Shown piece by piece: positions 33,079 to 41,483 of a stretch of DNA of 64,000 bases. The stretch is from DATEOR01 sp036279015. GTDB taxonomy: Bacteria > Actinomycetota > Thermoleophilia > Gaiellales > Gaiellaceae. How positions within the stretch are numbered: position 1 is the stretch's first letter; each line of letters opens with the position of its first letter. The notes beneath the pieces are model-generated. The model was not told the DNA's origin. It searched no databases and was given only the letters and a program-made list of their open reading frames with translations. The DNA lies in the NCBI GenBank assembly GCA_036279015.1, contig DASUJY010000006.1, positions 1 to 64,000 on the forward strand, read 5' to 3'. The position numbers and the translations under genes were made by a program.

Positions 33079-33849
33079 ATGATCCGGCTCGGTCGCATCT
33101 CCTACGTGAACATGGCGCCGGTCTTCTTCGAGCTCGAGGCCGACGTCGAGGAGATCAGCGGCGTCCCCACCGACCTGAACGAGCGGCTCGTCAAGGGCGA
33201 GATCGACATCGCGCCGATCTCGTCGATCGCCTACGGCCGCCATGCCGACCGCCTGCGAATCCTGCCGCGGCTCTGCGTCTCGTCGGAAGGAGCCGTCGAC
33301 TCGATCCAGCTCGTCTCGCGCGCCCCGCTCGACCGCATCGACTCGGTCGCGGTCACGCCCGAGAGCGCGACCTCGGCCGTGCTCGTGCGCGTGCTCTTTC
33401 CTGACGCCGAGCAGGTGCCGCTCGAGGAGGCGCACGACGCGGACGCGAAGCTCCTGATCGGCGACGCCGCGCTCAAGAGCATGTTCGAGGACCCGACGCC
33501 CCACCACGACCTCGGCCGCCTCTGGCTCGAACGAACCGGCCTGCCGATGGTGTACGCCGTCTTCGCCTGCGCGGACCCTCCCGCGGACGGAGTCGCCGCC
33601 CTCGAGGTGGCGCTCCTCGACTCGCACAGGCGGGCGCGCGCCGAGCCGGAGCGGCTCGCCCGCGCCGCAAGCGAGCGCTACGGCTATCCGCCCGGGTTCC
33701 TCGCGCGCTACTTCGAGAAGCTCCACTACCGCTTCGGCCCCCGCGAGCGGGCCGGGCTCCTGACCTTCTTCGAGCTCGCCTCCGAGGTCGGCGCCCTCGA
33801 GCGCGTGCCCGAGCTTCGCTTTCTGATCTCGGAGGCGGTGCAGGCGTGA
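33079..33849 (+). CDS. mqnA: chorismate dehydratase
   Basis: The 256-residue protein is a periplasmic-binding-fold cytosolic enzyme of the MqnA/MqnD family: IRLGRISYVNMAPVF at the start, GEIDIAPISSIAYGRH, KLLIGDAALKSM. MqnA makes 3-[(1-carboxyvinyl)oxy]benzoate from chorismate. AAGGGG precedes the ATG by 8 bases. A 132-bp gap separates it from mqnE; it holds no gene that I can support. It overlaps mqnC by 4 bases. Confidence 0.92.
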   Translation: MIRLGRISYVNMAPVFFELEADVEEISGVPTDLNERLVKGEIDIAPISSIAYGRHADRLRILPRLCVSSEGAVDSIQLVSRAPLDRIDSVAVTPESATSAVLVRVLFPDAEQVPLEEAHDADAKLLIGDAALKSMFEDPTPHHDLGRLWLERTGLPMVYAVFACADPPADGVAALEVALLDSHRRARAEPERLARAASERYGYPPGFLARYFEKLHYRFGPRERAGLLTFFELASEVGALERVPELRFLISEAVQA

Positions 33850-34952
33850 GCGCGAACGGAAACGGAAACGGCGTCGGCGCGCTCCTCGAGCGCGCGCTCG
33901 CCGGAGAGCGTCTGACGGACGAAAACGCGTTGGCGCTCCTGCGCAGCCGCGACCTCGTCTCCGTCGGCCGCGCGGCGGACGCGCTCCGGAACCGCAAGGT
34001 CGACCGCGGCCGCGTCACCTTCATCATCGACCGGAACGTCAATTACACGAACATCTGCCACACGGACTGCGACTTCTGCGCCTTCTATCGCCGGCCGGGC
34101 GACCGCTCCGCGGGCTACCTTCTTCCGAAGGCGGTCATCTTCAAGAAGATCGAGGAGACCCTCGCGCTCGGAGGCACGGCGCTGCTCATGCAGGGCGGTC
34201 ACCATCCCGACCTCGGCGTCGAGTACTACGAGGATCTCTTCAGCTCGATCAAGGCTCGCTACAAGATTCACCTGCACGCGCTCTCGCCGCCCGAGGTCCA
34301 GCACATCGCGCGCCGGTCCGGGCTCACCCTCCCGGCGACGCTGACCCGGCTTCGCGACGCAGGCCTCGACTCCCTTCCCGGCGGCGGGGCCGAGATCCTC
34401 GTCGACCGCGTTCGCGACATCATCTCGCCGAAGAAGACGAAGTCGGCGGAATGGCTCGGCGTAATGCGCGCCGCCCACCGGCTCGGCATCTCCTCGACCG
34501 CGACGATGATGTACGGCCACGTGGAGACCCTCGAGGAGCGGGTCGAGCACATGCGCCGCATCCGGGCGCTCCAGGACGAGACGAACGGCTTCCGCGCCTT
34601 CATCTCGTGGTCCTTCCAGCGCGACGGCAACCGGCTCTCCGACAAGGTGAGCGACGAGGCGCGGCCCACGTCCTTCGACTACCTGCTCACCCAGGCGGTC
34701 AGCCGGATCTACCTCGACAACGTCGACCACATCCAGTCGAGCTGGGTCACGCAGGGGATGAAGATCGGGCAGGTCGCGCTCGAGTTCGGCGCGGACGACA
34801 TGGGCTCGGTCATGATCGAGGAGAACGTCGTCTCGGCCGCCGGCACGACGCACCGCGCGACGGCAGACGACTTCGTGCGCGCGATCAAGGCGCTCGGAAA
34901 GACCGCCGTGCAGCGCGACACGCTCTATCGCGACGTCCGCGTCTGGAACTGA
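33846..34952 (+). CDS. mqnC: cyclic dehypoxanthinyl futalosine synthase (radical SAM)
   Basis: The 368-residue radical SAM protein shows C71-X3-C75-X2-C78 (CHTDCDFC), NVNYTNICHTDCDFCAF, LLMQGGHHPDLG and PGGGAEILVDRVR, the MqnC signature. It cyclises dehypoxanthinyl futalosine. MqnC and MqnE come from the same superfamily, but HHPDL against GENPH separates them. mqnB and mqnD are not in this window. Confidence 0.95.
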   Translation: MSANGNGNGVGALLERALAGERLTDENALALLRSRDLVSVGRAADALRNRKVDRGRVTFIIDRNVNYTNICHTDCDFCAFYRRPGDRSAGYLLPKAVIFKKIEETLALGGTALLMQGGHHPDLGVEYYEDLFSSIKARYKIHLHALSPPEVQHIARRSGLTLPATLTRLRDAGLDSLPGGGAEILVDRVRDIISPKKTKSAEWLGVMRAAHRLGISSTATMMYGHVETLEERVEHMRRIRALQDETNGFRAFISWSFQRDGNRLSDKVSDEARPTSFDYLLTQAVSRIYLDNVDHIQSSWVTQGMKIGQVALEFGADDMGSVMIEENVVSAAGTTHRATADDFVRAIKALGKTAVQRDTLYRDVRVWN

Positions 34953-35033
34953 AGAGCGGCTCTCCACCCTTCCGTTAAGGCGGGGTGAGCACCTCTTGTA
35001 ATCGGGGACGGACTCTGTTTTCGTCCTGAAAGG

Positions 35034-36743
35034 GTGTTGAGGAAAGCCGTCTTCCTCGCTGCGGCCCTCGCGGCGGCGTTTCCGACTGCGGCCTCGGCGA
35101 TCCACCTCGCGCCGGGCGTCGTCTACAAGCGGCAGGTGCGGACGATCGGCGGCGCGAGGGTCGTCGTCCACGTGCTGAAGGCACCGAGGCCGGGTGGCCT
35201 CTACGACCTGCGGCCGGTGCTCTCGAACGGAACCGTGACGGGGCGCGAGACCGTCAGCTCGATGCAGCGCCGCCTCTCGCACAGAGCGACGGTCTCGGGC
35301 GTGAACGGCGACATGTTCAACTGGCAGAGCGGGCGGCCCAGCGGCATCTTCCTGCGCCACGGGGAACTGGCCACCCGGGCCTCGCCCGACCGCTCGAGCC
35401 TCGGGATCGGGCTCGACGGACTGCTCCGCACCGACGTGATCCGCTATCGAGGAACCTGGCAGTTCGGCTCCAACCGGCTCCGCGTCCTGCGCGAGTTCAA
35501 CCATCCCCTCGAAGCGGCGAACGGGGTCGCCCTCTTCTCGCCCACATGGGGCCCCAGGACGCCCCGACTCTCCCATGGGCGGGAGGTCGTCCTCTCGCGG
35601 GTCGGACGCGTCGGGCCGAACAAGGAGCTCTCCGGGAAGGTGGTCGCCCATCGCAGACGGACCGGCCGCTCGATTCCGGCGGGCGGCGCCGTCCTCCAGG
35701 CGGCGGGCGATCGGAGGCGGGTGCTGTTCGACGAGGCCGAGCTCGGGCACTGGGTCAAGCTGAATGTCGCTCTGACCCCGTGGTGGGACGGTGTCAAGGA
35801 TGCGATCGGGGGTGGGCCGCGCCTCGTCAGCGGCGGTGTTCCCGTCTTCCAGGCGGGAGAGGCATTCCTCTCCTCGCAGCTCCTGCCGCGGAACCCGCGG
35901 ACGGCGGTCGGGCAGCTGAGGAGCGGCCGCGTCATCCTCGTCGCGATCGACGGGCGGGTCTCGTGGAGCGCCGGCGTCACCAACACCCAGCTCGCGCGCC
36001 TGATGGTGAAGCTCGGGGCCGTCACCGCGATGGCGCTCGACGCCGGCGGCTCGACCACGATGGCCTTCGGCGGGCACGTCCTCAATCACCCCTCCGACGG
36101 CCGCGAGCGCGCTGTTGCCGATGCGCTCATGGTCTTCTACTTCGGGATCTACGCACCCCGCCCACGGCTCTCGCTCTACTCCCCGAACGGAGACGGGGTC
36201 GCCGACGTGCAGCGCCTCTCTGCGAAGGTCGTGCGCCGCTCGCGCGTCAAGCGGCAGCTCGTCCGGGCCTCGAACGGCCACGTCCTGTGGAGCTCGACCG
36301 GGACGAAGCCCGCCGGGACGCTCGTCAGGACGCTGACCCGCAGGCTCGCCGACGGGAAGTGGCGCTGGGTCGTCTCGGCGGTCGATCGGAAAGGGCGTGC
36401 AAGCCGGATGAGCCGCAGCTTCAAGGTCAACTCGACGCTCGGCTTCCTGAGGCTGTCGAAGGACGTGCTCCGTCCGCGACGGAGAGGCGGCCGGCTCGGC
36501 ATCTCGTTCCGCCTCGAGCGAGCGGCCGACGTGAGGGTGACAGTAGTGAGATCCGGGGGCGGGGTCGTCCGCCACCTGGCCGCGACGCACATGGGGCGCG
36601 GACGCGTCGCGCTCGCCTGGAACGTGCGGAACGACCGCGGCCGGATCGTTCGGGACGGGCGGTATCTCGTCCGGGTGCGGGCGGCGAACGAGGTCGGCGC
36701 CGTCGCCCTGAAGGCGGCTGTCCGCGTCCGCCGCCGCTTCTAG
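35034..36743 (+). CDS. secreted phosphodiester glycosidase-family protein (NAGPA-like) with C-terminal FlgD-type domain
   Basis: The 569-residue protein starts with a signal peptide (AVFLAAALAAAFPTAASA) and contains the phosphodiester glycosidase (NAGPA) domain: SGVNGDMFNWQSGRPSGIFL, AIGGGPRLVSGG, AVGQLRSGRVILVAIDGR and ALDAGGSTTMAFGG. After that come PRLSLYSPNGDGVADVQRLS (a FlgD/CBM-like opening) and a closing RVALAWNVRNDRGRIVRDGR, the FlgD immunoglobulin-like fold. It probably acts on cell-envelope glycan. Start GTG 35034 or TTG 35037; GAAAGGG lies directly before. Confidence 0.85.
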   Translation: MLRKAVFLAAALAAAFPTAASAIHLAPGVVYKRQVRTIGGARVVVHVLKAPRPGGLYDLRPVLSNGTVTGRETVSSMQRRLSHRATVSGVNGDMFNWQSGRPSGIFLRHGELATRASPDRSSLGIGLDGLLRTDVIRYRGTWQFGSNRLRVLREFNHPLEAANGVALFSPTWGPRTPRLSHGREVVLSRVGRVGPNKELSGKVVAHRRRTGRSIPAGGAVLQAAGDRRRVLFDEAELGHWVKLNVALTPWWDGVKDAIGGGPRLVSGGVPVFQAGEAFLSSQLLPRNPRTAVGQLRSGRVILVAIDGRVSWSAGVTNTQLARLMVKLGAVTAMALDAGGSTTMAFGGHVLNHPSDGRERAVADALMVFYFGIYAPRPRLSLYSPNGDGVADVQRLSAKVVRRSRVKRQLVRASNGHVLWSSTGTKPAGTLVRTLTRRLADGKWRWVVSAVDRKGRASRMSRSFKVNSTLGFLRLSKDVLRPRRRGGRLGISFRLERAADVRVTVVRSGGGVVRHLAATHMGRGRVALAWNVRNDRGRIVRDGRYLVRVRAANEVGAVALKAAVRVRRRF

Positions 36744-36760
36744 CGCAGGAGCGCGTGTCA

Positions 36761-36821
36761 CTAGTGCCCCGTCCGGTAACGCTGCCTCGAAGCAGGCGTG
36801 TATTGCTGGGTGGGTCACTAG
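36761..36821. repeat. imperfect palindromic repeat with CTAG ends, copy 2
   Basis: 61 bp, CTAGTGCCCC at the left (36761-36770) and GGGTCACTAG at the right. Read on the reverse strand it matches copy 1 (27934-27990) over its whole length, e.g. CCAGCAA(C/T)ACACGCC and GGCAGC, with one 4-base insertion. It sits between the phosphodiester glycosidase gene and dedA; its right end forms the first half of the dedA -10 box. Confidence 0.8.
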
Positions 36822-36824
36822 ACT
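36819..36824 (+). promoter_or_regulatory. putative leaderless -10 box TAGACT for dedA, overlapping the repeat
   Basis: TAGACT ends 7 bases before ATG 36832. Its TAG is the last three bases of repeat copy 2. Confidence 0.5.
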
Positions 36825-36831
36825 CGCCGGG

Positions 36832-37500
36832 ATGACGCAGACCATCACCTCGGCGATCGGCGACTACGGCCTGTACGCCGTCTTCGGCCTCATGCTCCTG
36901 GACGCCGTCTTTCCAGCCGCGAGCGAGCTCGTCATGCTCTACGCGGGAGCGGTCGCGGCGGGGGCATTCCCCGGCCACGACGTGACTCTGTTCGGAGAGC
37001 AGATCGACTCGACCCTCTGGGGCTACGTCGCCATGGCCGGCGCGGGGACGATCGGCTATCTGCTCGGCTCCGTGATCGGATGGGGGATCGGGCGCTACGG
37101 CGGCAGGGCGTTCCTCGAGCGCCGCGGACGCTGGGTGCACGTCACACCGGGAAGGCTCCAGCGGGCCGAAGCCTGGTTCTCCCGCTACGGGGACTGGGCC
37201 GTGCTCCTCGGCCGCATCACCCCGGTCGCGCGCTCGTTCGTCTCGATTCCCGCAGGCGTCCTCGAGATGCCGCTCGTCCGCTACAGCGTGCTGACGGCGA
37301 TCGGCTCTGCCGCCTGGTGCTTCGGCATCGCAGGTGCCGGCGTCGCGCTCGGGAGCAGCTGGGAGCACTTCCACGAGCAGTGGCGCTACGCCGACTACGT
37401 CGTCGCCGCGGCCGTCGTCGTGGGGGCGGCCTACCTTGTCCTGCGATTTCTGCGCCGCAAGTCCCGGCGGAGGGCAATCGAGAGCCCGACCGAAGGGTAG
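36832..37500 (+). CDS. DedA-family membrane protein
   Basis: The 222-residue protein has about five membrane segments and the DedA motifs: FPAASELVMLYAGAVAA, GSVIGWGIGRYGGRAFLERRGR, and GRITPVARSFVSIPAGV with the membrane-embedded arginines. DedA proteins are thought to be half-transporters that scramble undecaprenyl phosphate or phospholipids; next to glycan genes a lipid-carrier role is plausible. Basic C-terminal tail. Confidence 0.9.
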   Translation: MTQTITSAIGDYGLYAVFGLMLLDAVFPAASELVMLYAGAVAAGAFPGHDVTLFGEQIDSTLWGYVAMAGAGTIGYLLGSVIGWGIGRYGGRAFLERRGRWVHVTPGRLQRAEAWFSRYGDWAVLLGRITPVARSFVSIPAGVLEMPLVRYSVLTAIGSAAWCFGIAGAGVALGSSWEHFHEQWRYADYVVAAAVVVGAAYLVLRFLRRKSRRRAIESPTEG

Positions 37501-37503
37501 AGT
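37498..37503 (+). promoter_or_regulatory. putative leaderless -10 box TAGAGT for the DegT gene
   Basis: TAGAGT ends 7 bases before GTG 37511; its TAG is the dedA stop codon. Confidence 0.5.
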
Positions 37504-37510
37504 TGCGCCC

Positions 37511-38602
37511 GTGGCGATCCCGCTGACGGACGTGAGGGCGCAGTACGCGCCGCTGCTCGGCGAGCTGGAGGAGAGGATCGCCGAGGTGCTCGGCTCGGGG
37601 CGGTTCGTTCTCGGCCCCGAGGTCACGGCGTTCGAGGCGGAAGCGGCGCGCTTCCTGGGAGTCGGCCACGCCGCCGGCGTCGCCAACGGGACCGACGCGC
37701 TCATCCTCGTGCTCGACGCGCTCGGCGTCGGCCCGGGAGACGAGGTGATCTGCCCGGCCTTCACCTTCTACGCGACCGCCGAGGCGGTCGCGCGCCGGGG
37801 CGCAACGCCCGTCTTCGCCGATATCGATCCGGTGACGCTGAACCTCGACCCGGCCGACGTGGCCGCGAAGGTCACCGGACGGACAAAGGCGATCCTGCCG
37901 GTCCATCTTTTCGGGCGTCCGCTCGACGTCGGGCTCCTCGCCGGCGGCGCCCCGGTGGTCGAGGACGCGGCCCAGGCGTTCGGCGCAACGGTCGGCGGTC
38001 GGCGTGTCGGCTCGCTCGCGACGGCGGCCACCTTCAGCTTCTATCCGACGAAGAACCTCTTCGGGCTCGGAGACGGCGGTCTCGTCACCACCGGCGACGA
38101 GGCGTTCGACCAGCGCATCCGGCTTCTGCGCTTCCACGGCTCCCGGGACAAGCGCACCTTCGAGGCGATCGGCTACAACTCACGCCTCGACGAGCTCCAG
38201 GCCGCTGCCCTGCGCATCTTCCTCCGGCACCTGGACGAATGGAACGCCGCCCGCCGGCAGGCCGCCGCCCGCTATACGGAGCTCGGCCTCGGCGAGGTGT
38301 GTGGGCTTCCGAACGACGAGCCTGGGCACGTCTACCACATGTACGTCGTCCGGACGCCCGAGCGCGAGCGCCTCACCGCCGCGCTCGACCAGGCCGAGAT
38401 CGGCTGGGCCGCCTACTACACGACGCCCCTTCACCTCCAGCCCGCCTTCGCCGGGCTCGGCTACCGGGAGGGCAGCCTGCCGGAGACCGAGCGGGCCGCC
38501 CGCGAGACGCTCGCCCTGCCGATCTGGCCGGCGATCGAGCCCGGGCAGCAGGAGCGGGTCGTCGAGTGCCTGCGCGCCTCGGCGACGATGAAGGCCGCCT
38601 GA
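37511..38602 (+). CDS. DegT/DnrJ/EryC1/StrS-family sugar aminotransferase
   Basis: The 363-residue PLP aminotransferase shows IPLTDVRAQYAPL, GSGRFVLGPEVTAFE, CPAFTFYATAEAVARRG, EDAAQAFGA and the PLP lysine in SFYPTKNLFGLGDGG. These enzymes aminate nucleotide-linked keto sugars. With the following 4,6-dehydratase it fits a PglE-like step to UDP-4-amino sugars. It overlaps the next gene by one base (TGATG). Confidence 0.92.
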   Translation: MAIPLTDVRAQYAPLLGELEERIAEVLGSGRFVLGPEVTAFEAEAARFLGVGHAAGVANGTDALILVLDALGVGPGDEVICPAFTFYATAEAVARRGATPVFADIDPVTLNLDPADVAAKVTGRTKAILPVHLFGRPLDVGLLAGGAPVVEDAAQAFGATVGGRRVGSLATAATFSFYPTKNLFGLGDGGLVTTGDEAFDQRIRLLRFHGSRDKRTFEAIGYNSRLDELQAAALRIFLRHLDEWNAARRQAAARYTELGLGEVCGLPNDEPGHVYHMYVVRTPERERLTAALDQAEIGWAAYYTTPLHLQPAFAGLGYREGSLPETERAARETLALPIWPAIEPGQQERVVECLRASATMKAA

Positions 38603-40485
38603 TGCGCACGCTCAACCGCCACCGGCTCTGGCAGGCAGTCGTCGATGCCGGTCTGATCGCACTCGCCTGGTTTCTCGCCTTCAACCTCCGCTTCGACTAC
38701 GGCGTGCCCGCCCGCTACGAGCGCTTCATCGATGCGGACGTGATCCTGACGGTCGTCGGGGTGAAGGTCGTCGCCTTCATCGCCTTCGGCCTCTACGACC
38801 ACTGGTGGCGCTACGTCTCGATCCGGGACATGTGGCGATCCCTCCTCGCCGTCACGTTCGGGTCGATCGTCGCGGCGACCGCGGTCTACTTCTGGGACCC
38901 CGTCGCCGGCTTCCGCCTTCCGCGCGGGGTGATCGTCATCGACTGGCTCATCCTGCTCGGGCTCGTCGCCGGCGTGCGCCTCGCGGCGCGCACCATCTTC
39001 GAGCGCCCGGGACGGCGGCGGCTCGTCGCGCGCCGCGGTCGCGACGTCCTCGTCGTGGGCGCCGGCGACGCGGGCCAGCTGATCCTGCGCGAGATGCTCA
39101 AGAACCCGAACCTCGCCTACACTCCGCTCGGCCTCGTCGACGACGACCCGCGCAAGAAGAACCTGCGCTTGCATGGCGTCCGCGTGCTCGGGACGACGGA
39201 CGAGCTCGGCCACCTTCTCCGCGACAACAGGCCCGACGAGGTGATCATCGCGATTCCGTCCGCCGCCGGCGAGACGAGGCAGCGGATCGTGAACGTCTGC
39301 CGGGACGTCGGCGTCCCCGTGAAGACCCTCCCCGCGGTGCACGAGCTCATCACCGGCGACCTCAACCTCGCCCGCCAGCTCCGCGAGGTGCAGGTCGAGG
39401 ACGTGCTGGGACGAGAAGCGGTCGACCTCGACCTGGCCTCGATCGCCTCCTACCTGACCGGCGAGACCGTGCTCGTCACCGGCGCCGGCGGCTCGATCGG
39501 CTCCGAGCTCTGCCGGCAGATCGCCGCGCTCGGAGCCGACCGCATCGTGCTCGTCGACCACGCCGAGAACGCGCTCGTCGACATCGAGCGCGAACTCGCC
39601 TTCGAGCGGCACTTCAACGCGACCGTCCCGATCCTCGCCGACGTCAAGCAGCGCGCCAAGATGCGCAGCGTCTTCGATCGCTTCCGTCCGGGCGTCGTCT
39701 TCCACGCTGCCGCCTACAAGCACGTGCCGCTGATGGAGGCGAACGCGATCGAGTCGGTACGCAACAACGTCTTCGGGACGAGCGTGGTCGCGGAGGTCGC
39801 CTCCGAGTTCGGCTGCAAGCGCTTCGTGCTCGTCTCGACCGACAAGGCGGTCAACCCCAAGAACGTCCTCGGACAGACGAAGGCGGTCTGCGAATGGATC
39901 GCGGAGGCGGCGGCCGCCCGCGAGCACAACGGCACGCAGTTCATCGCCGTGCGCTTCGGCAACGTGCTCGGCTCGTCGGGAAGCGTGATCCCGCTCTTCC
40001 GGCGGCAGATCGCGCGCGGCGGCCCGGTGACCGTCACACATCCCGAGATGACGCGCTACTTCATGACGATCCCCGAGGCCGTGCAGCTCATCATCCAGGC
40101 GGGCGCGATCGGCGAGAGCGGGGAGATCTACGTCCTCGACATGGGCGCGCCGGTCAAGATCATCGACCTCGCCCACAACATGATCCGGCTGTCCGGCAAG
40201 GAGCCCGACGTCGACGTCGAGATCGAGTTCATCGGCGTGCGGCCGGGCGAGAAGCTGCACGAGGAGCTCTGGGCCCGGGAGGAGGACGCCGAGCCCACCC
40301 GGCACCCGAAGATCCTCCGCTGCACCGGGCTGCCCGTCGACCCGGCCTGGCTGGACGACGAGCTGGGCGAGCTGGAGCGCCTCGTCGAGTCCGGCGAGAC
40401 CCTCGACGTCGTCAACCGCCTCGGGCAGATGGTGCGGGCGCCCCGCAGAGTGTCGGCGGAGGCGGCTGCGCCCGAGACCGTCTAG
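38602..40485 (+). CDS. PglF/CapD-type membrane nucleoside-diphosphate-sugar 4,6-dehydratase
   Basis: The 627-residue protein starts with four membrane helices, then a Rossmann CoA-binding-like domain (DVLVVGAGDAGQLILREML), and a C-terminal SDR domain (VLVTGAGGSIGSELCRQIA; STDKAVNPKNVLGQTKAVCEW). The family makes UDP-4-keto-6-deoxy-GlcNAc. In STDKAVNP the catalytic Lys is present and the usual Tyr is a Met/Leu, as in related dehydratases. It is the first step before the aminotransferase. Its TAG stop overlaps the convergent DUF354 stop in a shared CTAG. Confidence 0.92.
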   Translation: MRTLNRHRLWQAVVDAGLIALAWFLAFNLRFDYGVPARYERFIDADVILTVVGVKVVAFIAFGLYDHWWRYVSIRDMWRSLLAVTFGSIVAATAVYFWDPVAGFRLPRGVIVIDWLILLGLVAGVRLAARTIFERPGRRRLVARRGRDVLVVGAGDAGQLILREMLKNPNLAYTPLGLVDDDPRKKNLRLHGVRVLGTTDELGHLLRDNRPDEVIIAIPSAAGETRQRIVNVCRDVGVPVKTLPAVHELITGDLNLARQLREVQVEDVLGREAVDLDLASIASYLTGETVLVTGAGGSIGSELCRQIAALGADRIVLVDHAENALVDIERELAFERHFNATVPILADVKQRAKMRSVFDRFRPGVVFHAAAYKHVPLMEANAIESVRNNVFGTSVVAEVASEFGCKRFVLVSTDKAVNPKNVLGQTKAVCEWIAEAAAAREHNGTQFIAVRFGNVLGSSGSVIPLFRRQIARGGPVTVTHPEMTRYFMTIPEAVQLIIQAGAIGESGEIYVLDMGAPVKIIDLAHNMIRLSGKEPDVDVEIEFIGVRPGEKLHEELWAREEDAEPTRHPKILRCTGLPVDPAWLDDELGELERLVESGETLDVVNRLGQMVRAPRRVSAEAAAPETV

Positions 40486-41483
40486 ACGGGGAGCAGGAGG
40501 GCCAGCATCTCGGCGGGGTCACGGCGCACCCGGGTCCCCTCTCCGCTTCGCTTCACGAGCTCGAGCGCACGCGGGTCGGTGAGCGGCCGCAGCCGACCCT
40601 CCCGAATGAGCGCCTCGTCGACGCCTCCGAGCCGGCCCCCGTACGTCGTGTAGACGGGGACGCCGAGCGCCGCGGCCTCGCGGTTCATCGTGCCCCCAGC
40701 CGAGACGACGAGGTCGGCGAAGGCGATCAGGCTTTGCGCGTCGACGGCGCCGTCCGGCACGATCACCGAGGGGAGCTCGAGGGCGCGGACGTAGTCGCGC
40801 TGCTCCTCCGTCCGGGGCAGGACGACGGCCTGGACGTTCTCCTCGCGCCCGAGGAAGGAGAGAACCTGGGGGAAGAGCGGGTTCGACTTGCGGTGGTAGA
40901 GCGAGACGTCGGGCGGCGTGCGGACCACCACGAGGATGCGCTCGCGCTCGATCCCGAGCTCGTCCAGCGTCTCCGCACGCGGTTCGAGGTCGGAAAGGTA
41001 GTACTCCTCCTTCAGACCGGGGTAGCGGCGCAGCTTGGGCGGATGGACGCCGTAGCGCTCGAGGCGGTCGGGCGGAATCGCGTCGGGCACGACGACGAAG
41101 GTGGCCGCGCGGCAGCCGAGCTGGTGCTGCACGGTCGCGAACTCGTAGTCGAAGGTCGTCGAGCTGGGGATGCCGAGCGCCCGCGCCGTCATGGTCAGGT
41201 GATGGGAGCCGTGCGCGAGCGCCGCGTCGAAGTCGCGCCCGCGCGCCCAACGGCGCAGCGCCGAGAGCCGGGTGACCATCGTCCCGAGCTTGCCGAGCCG
41301 CGAGCGACCGCCGTGCCGCCCGACGAGCTCTGCCTCGATCCCGTGCTGCTCGAGGAGCTGGACGGTTTGCGCGTATTCCCGTGCCGTCACCTCGACCTCG
41401 TCGCCGCGCTCGCGCAGAAGCGTGATCAGCGGCCGGAACACGAGCACATGCGCCGGCGCCGTCATATCGACCCAGATCTTCAT
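40482..41483 (-). CDS. DUF354-family glycosyltransferase-like protein
   Basis: The 333-residue protein starts KIWVDMTAPAHVLVFRPLIT (an MGT-fold N-terminus) and has ALAHGSHHLTMTARALGIPS and VVSAGGTMNREAAALGVPVY, which resembles the UDP-GlcNAc 2-epimerase/GT28-type C-terminal donor site. Many sit in polysaccharide operons. ATG 41481-41483 overlaps the asnB stop (ATGA). It probably transfers or modifies a nucleotide sugar; no substrate evident. Confidence 0.8.
   Translation of the reverse strand: MKIWVDMTAPAHVLVFRPLITLLRERGDEVEVTAREYAQTVQLLEQHGIEAELVGRHGGRSRLGKLGTMVTRLSALRRWARGRDFDAALAHGSHHLTMTARALGIPSSTTFDYEFATVQHQLGCRAATFVVVPDAIPPDRLERYGVHPPKLRRYPGLKEEYYLSDLEPRAETLDELGIERERILVVVRTPPDVSLYHRKSNPLFPQVLSFLGREENVQAVVLPRTEEQRDYVRALELPSVIVPDGAVDAQSLIAFADLVVSAGGTMNREAAALGVPVYTTYGGRLGGVDEALIREGRLRPLTDPRALELVKRSGEGTRVRRDPAEMLALLLPV

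Noticed and set aside
33726..36848. Very long open frames opposite real genes, e.g. 1040 codons on the minus strand here and 926 codons at 38805-41585 on the plus strand
   Set aside because: They lie antisense or out of frame to clearly conserved genes (mqnC and the phosphodiester glycosidase; the PglF-type dehydratase and DUF354), and their translations are rich in Arg, Gly and Asp without domain motifs. High GC makes stop codons rare in such frames.
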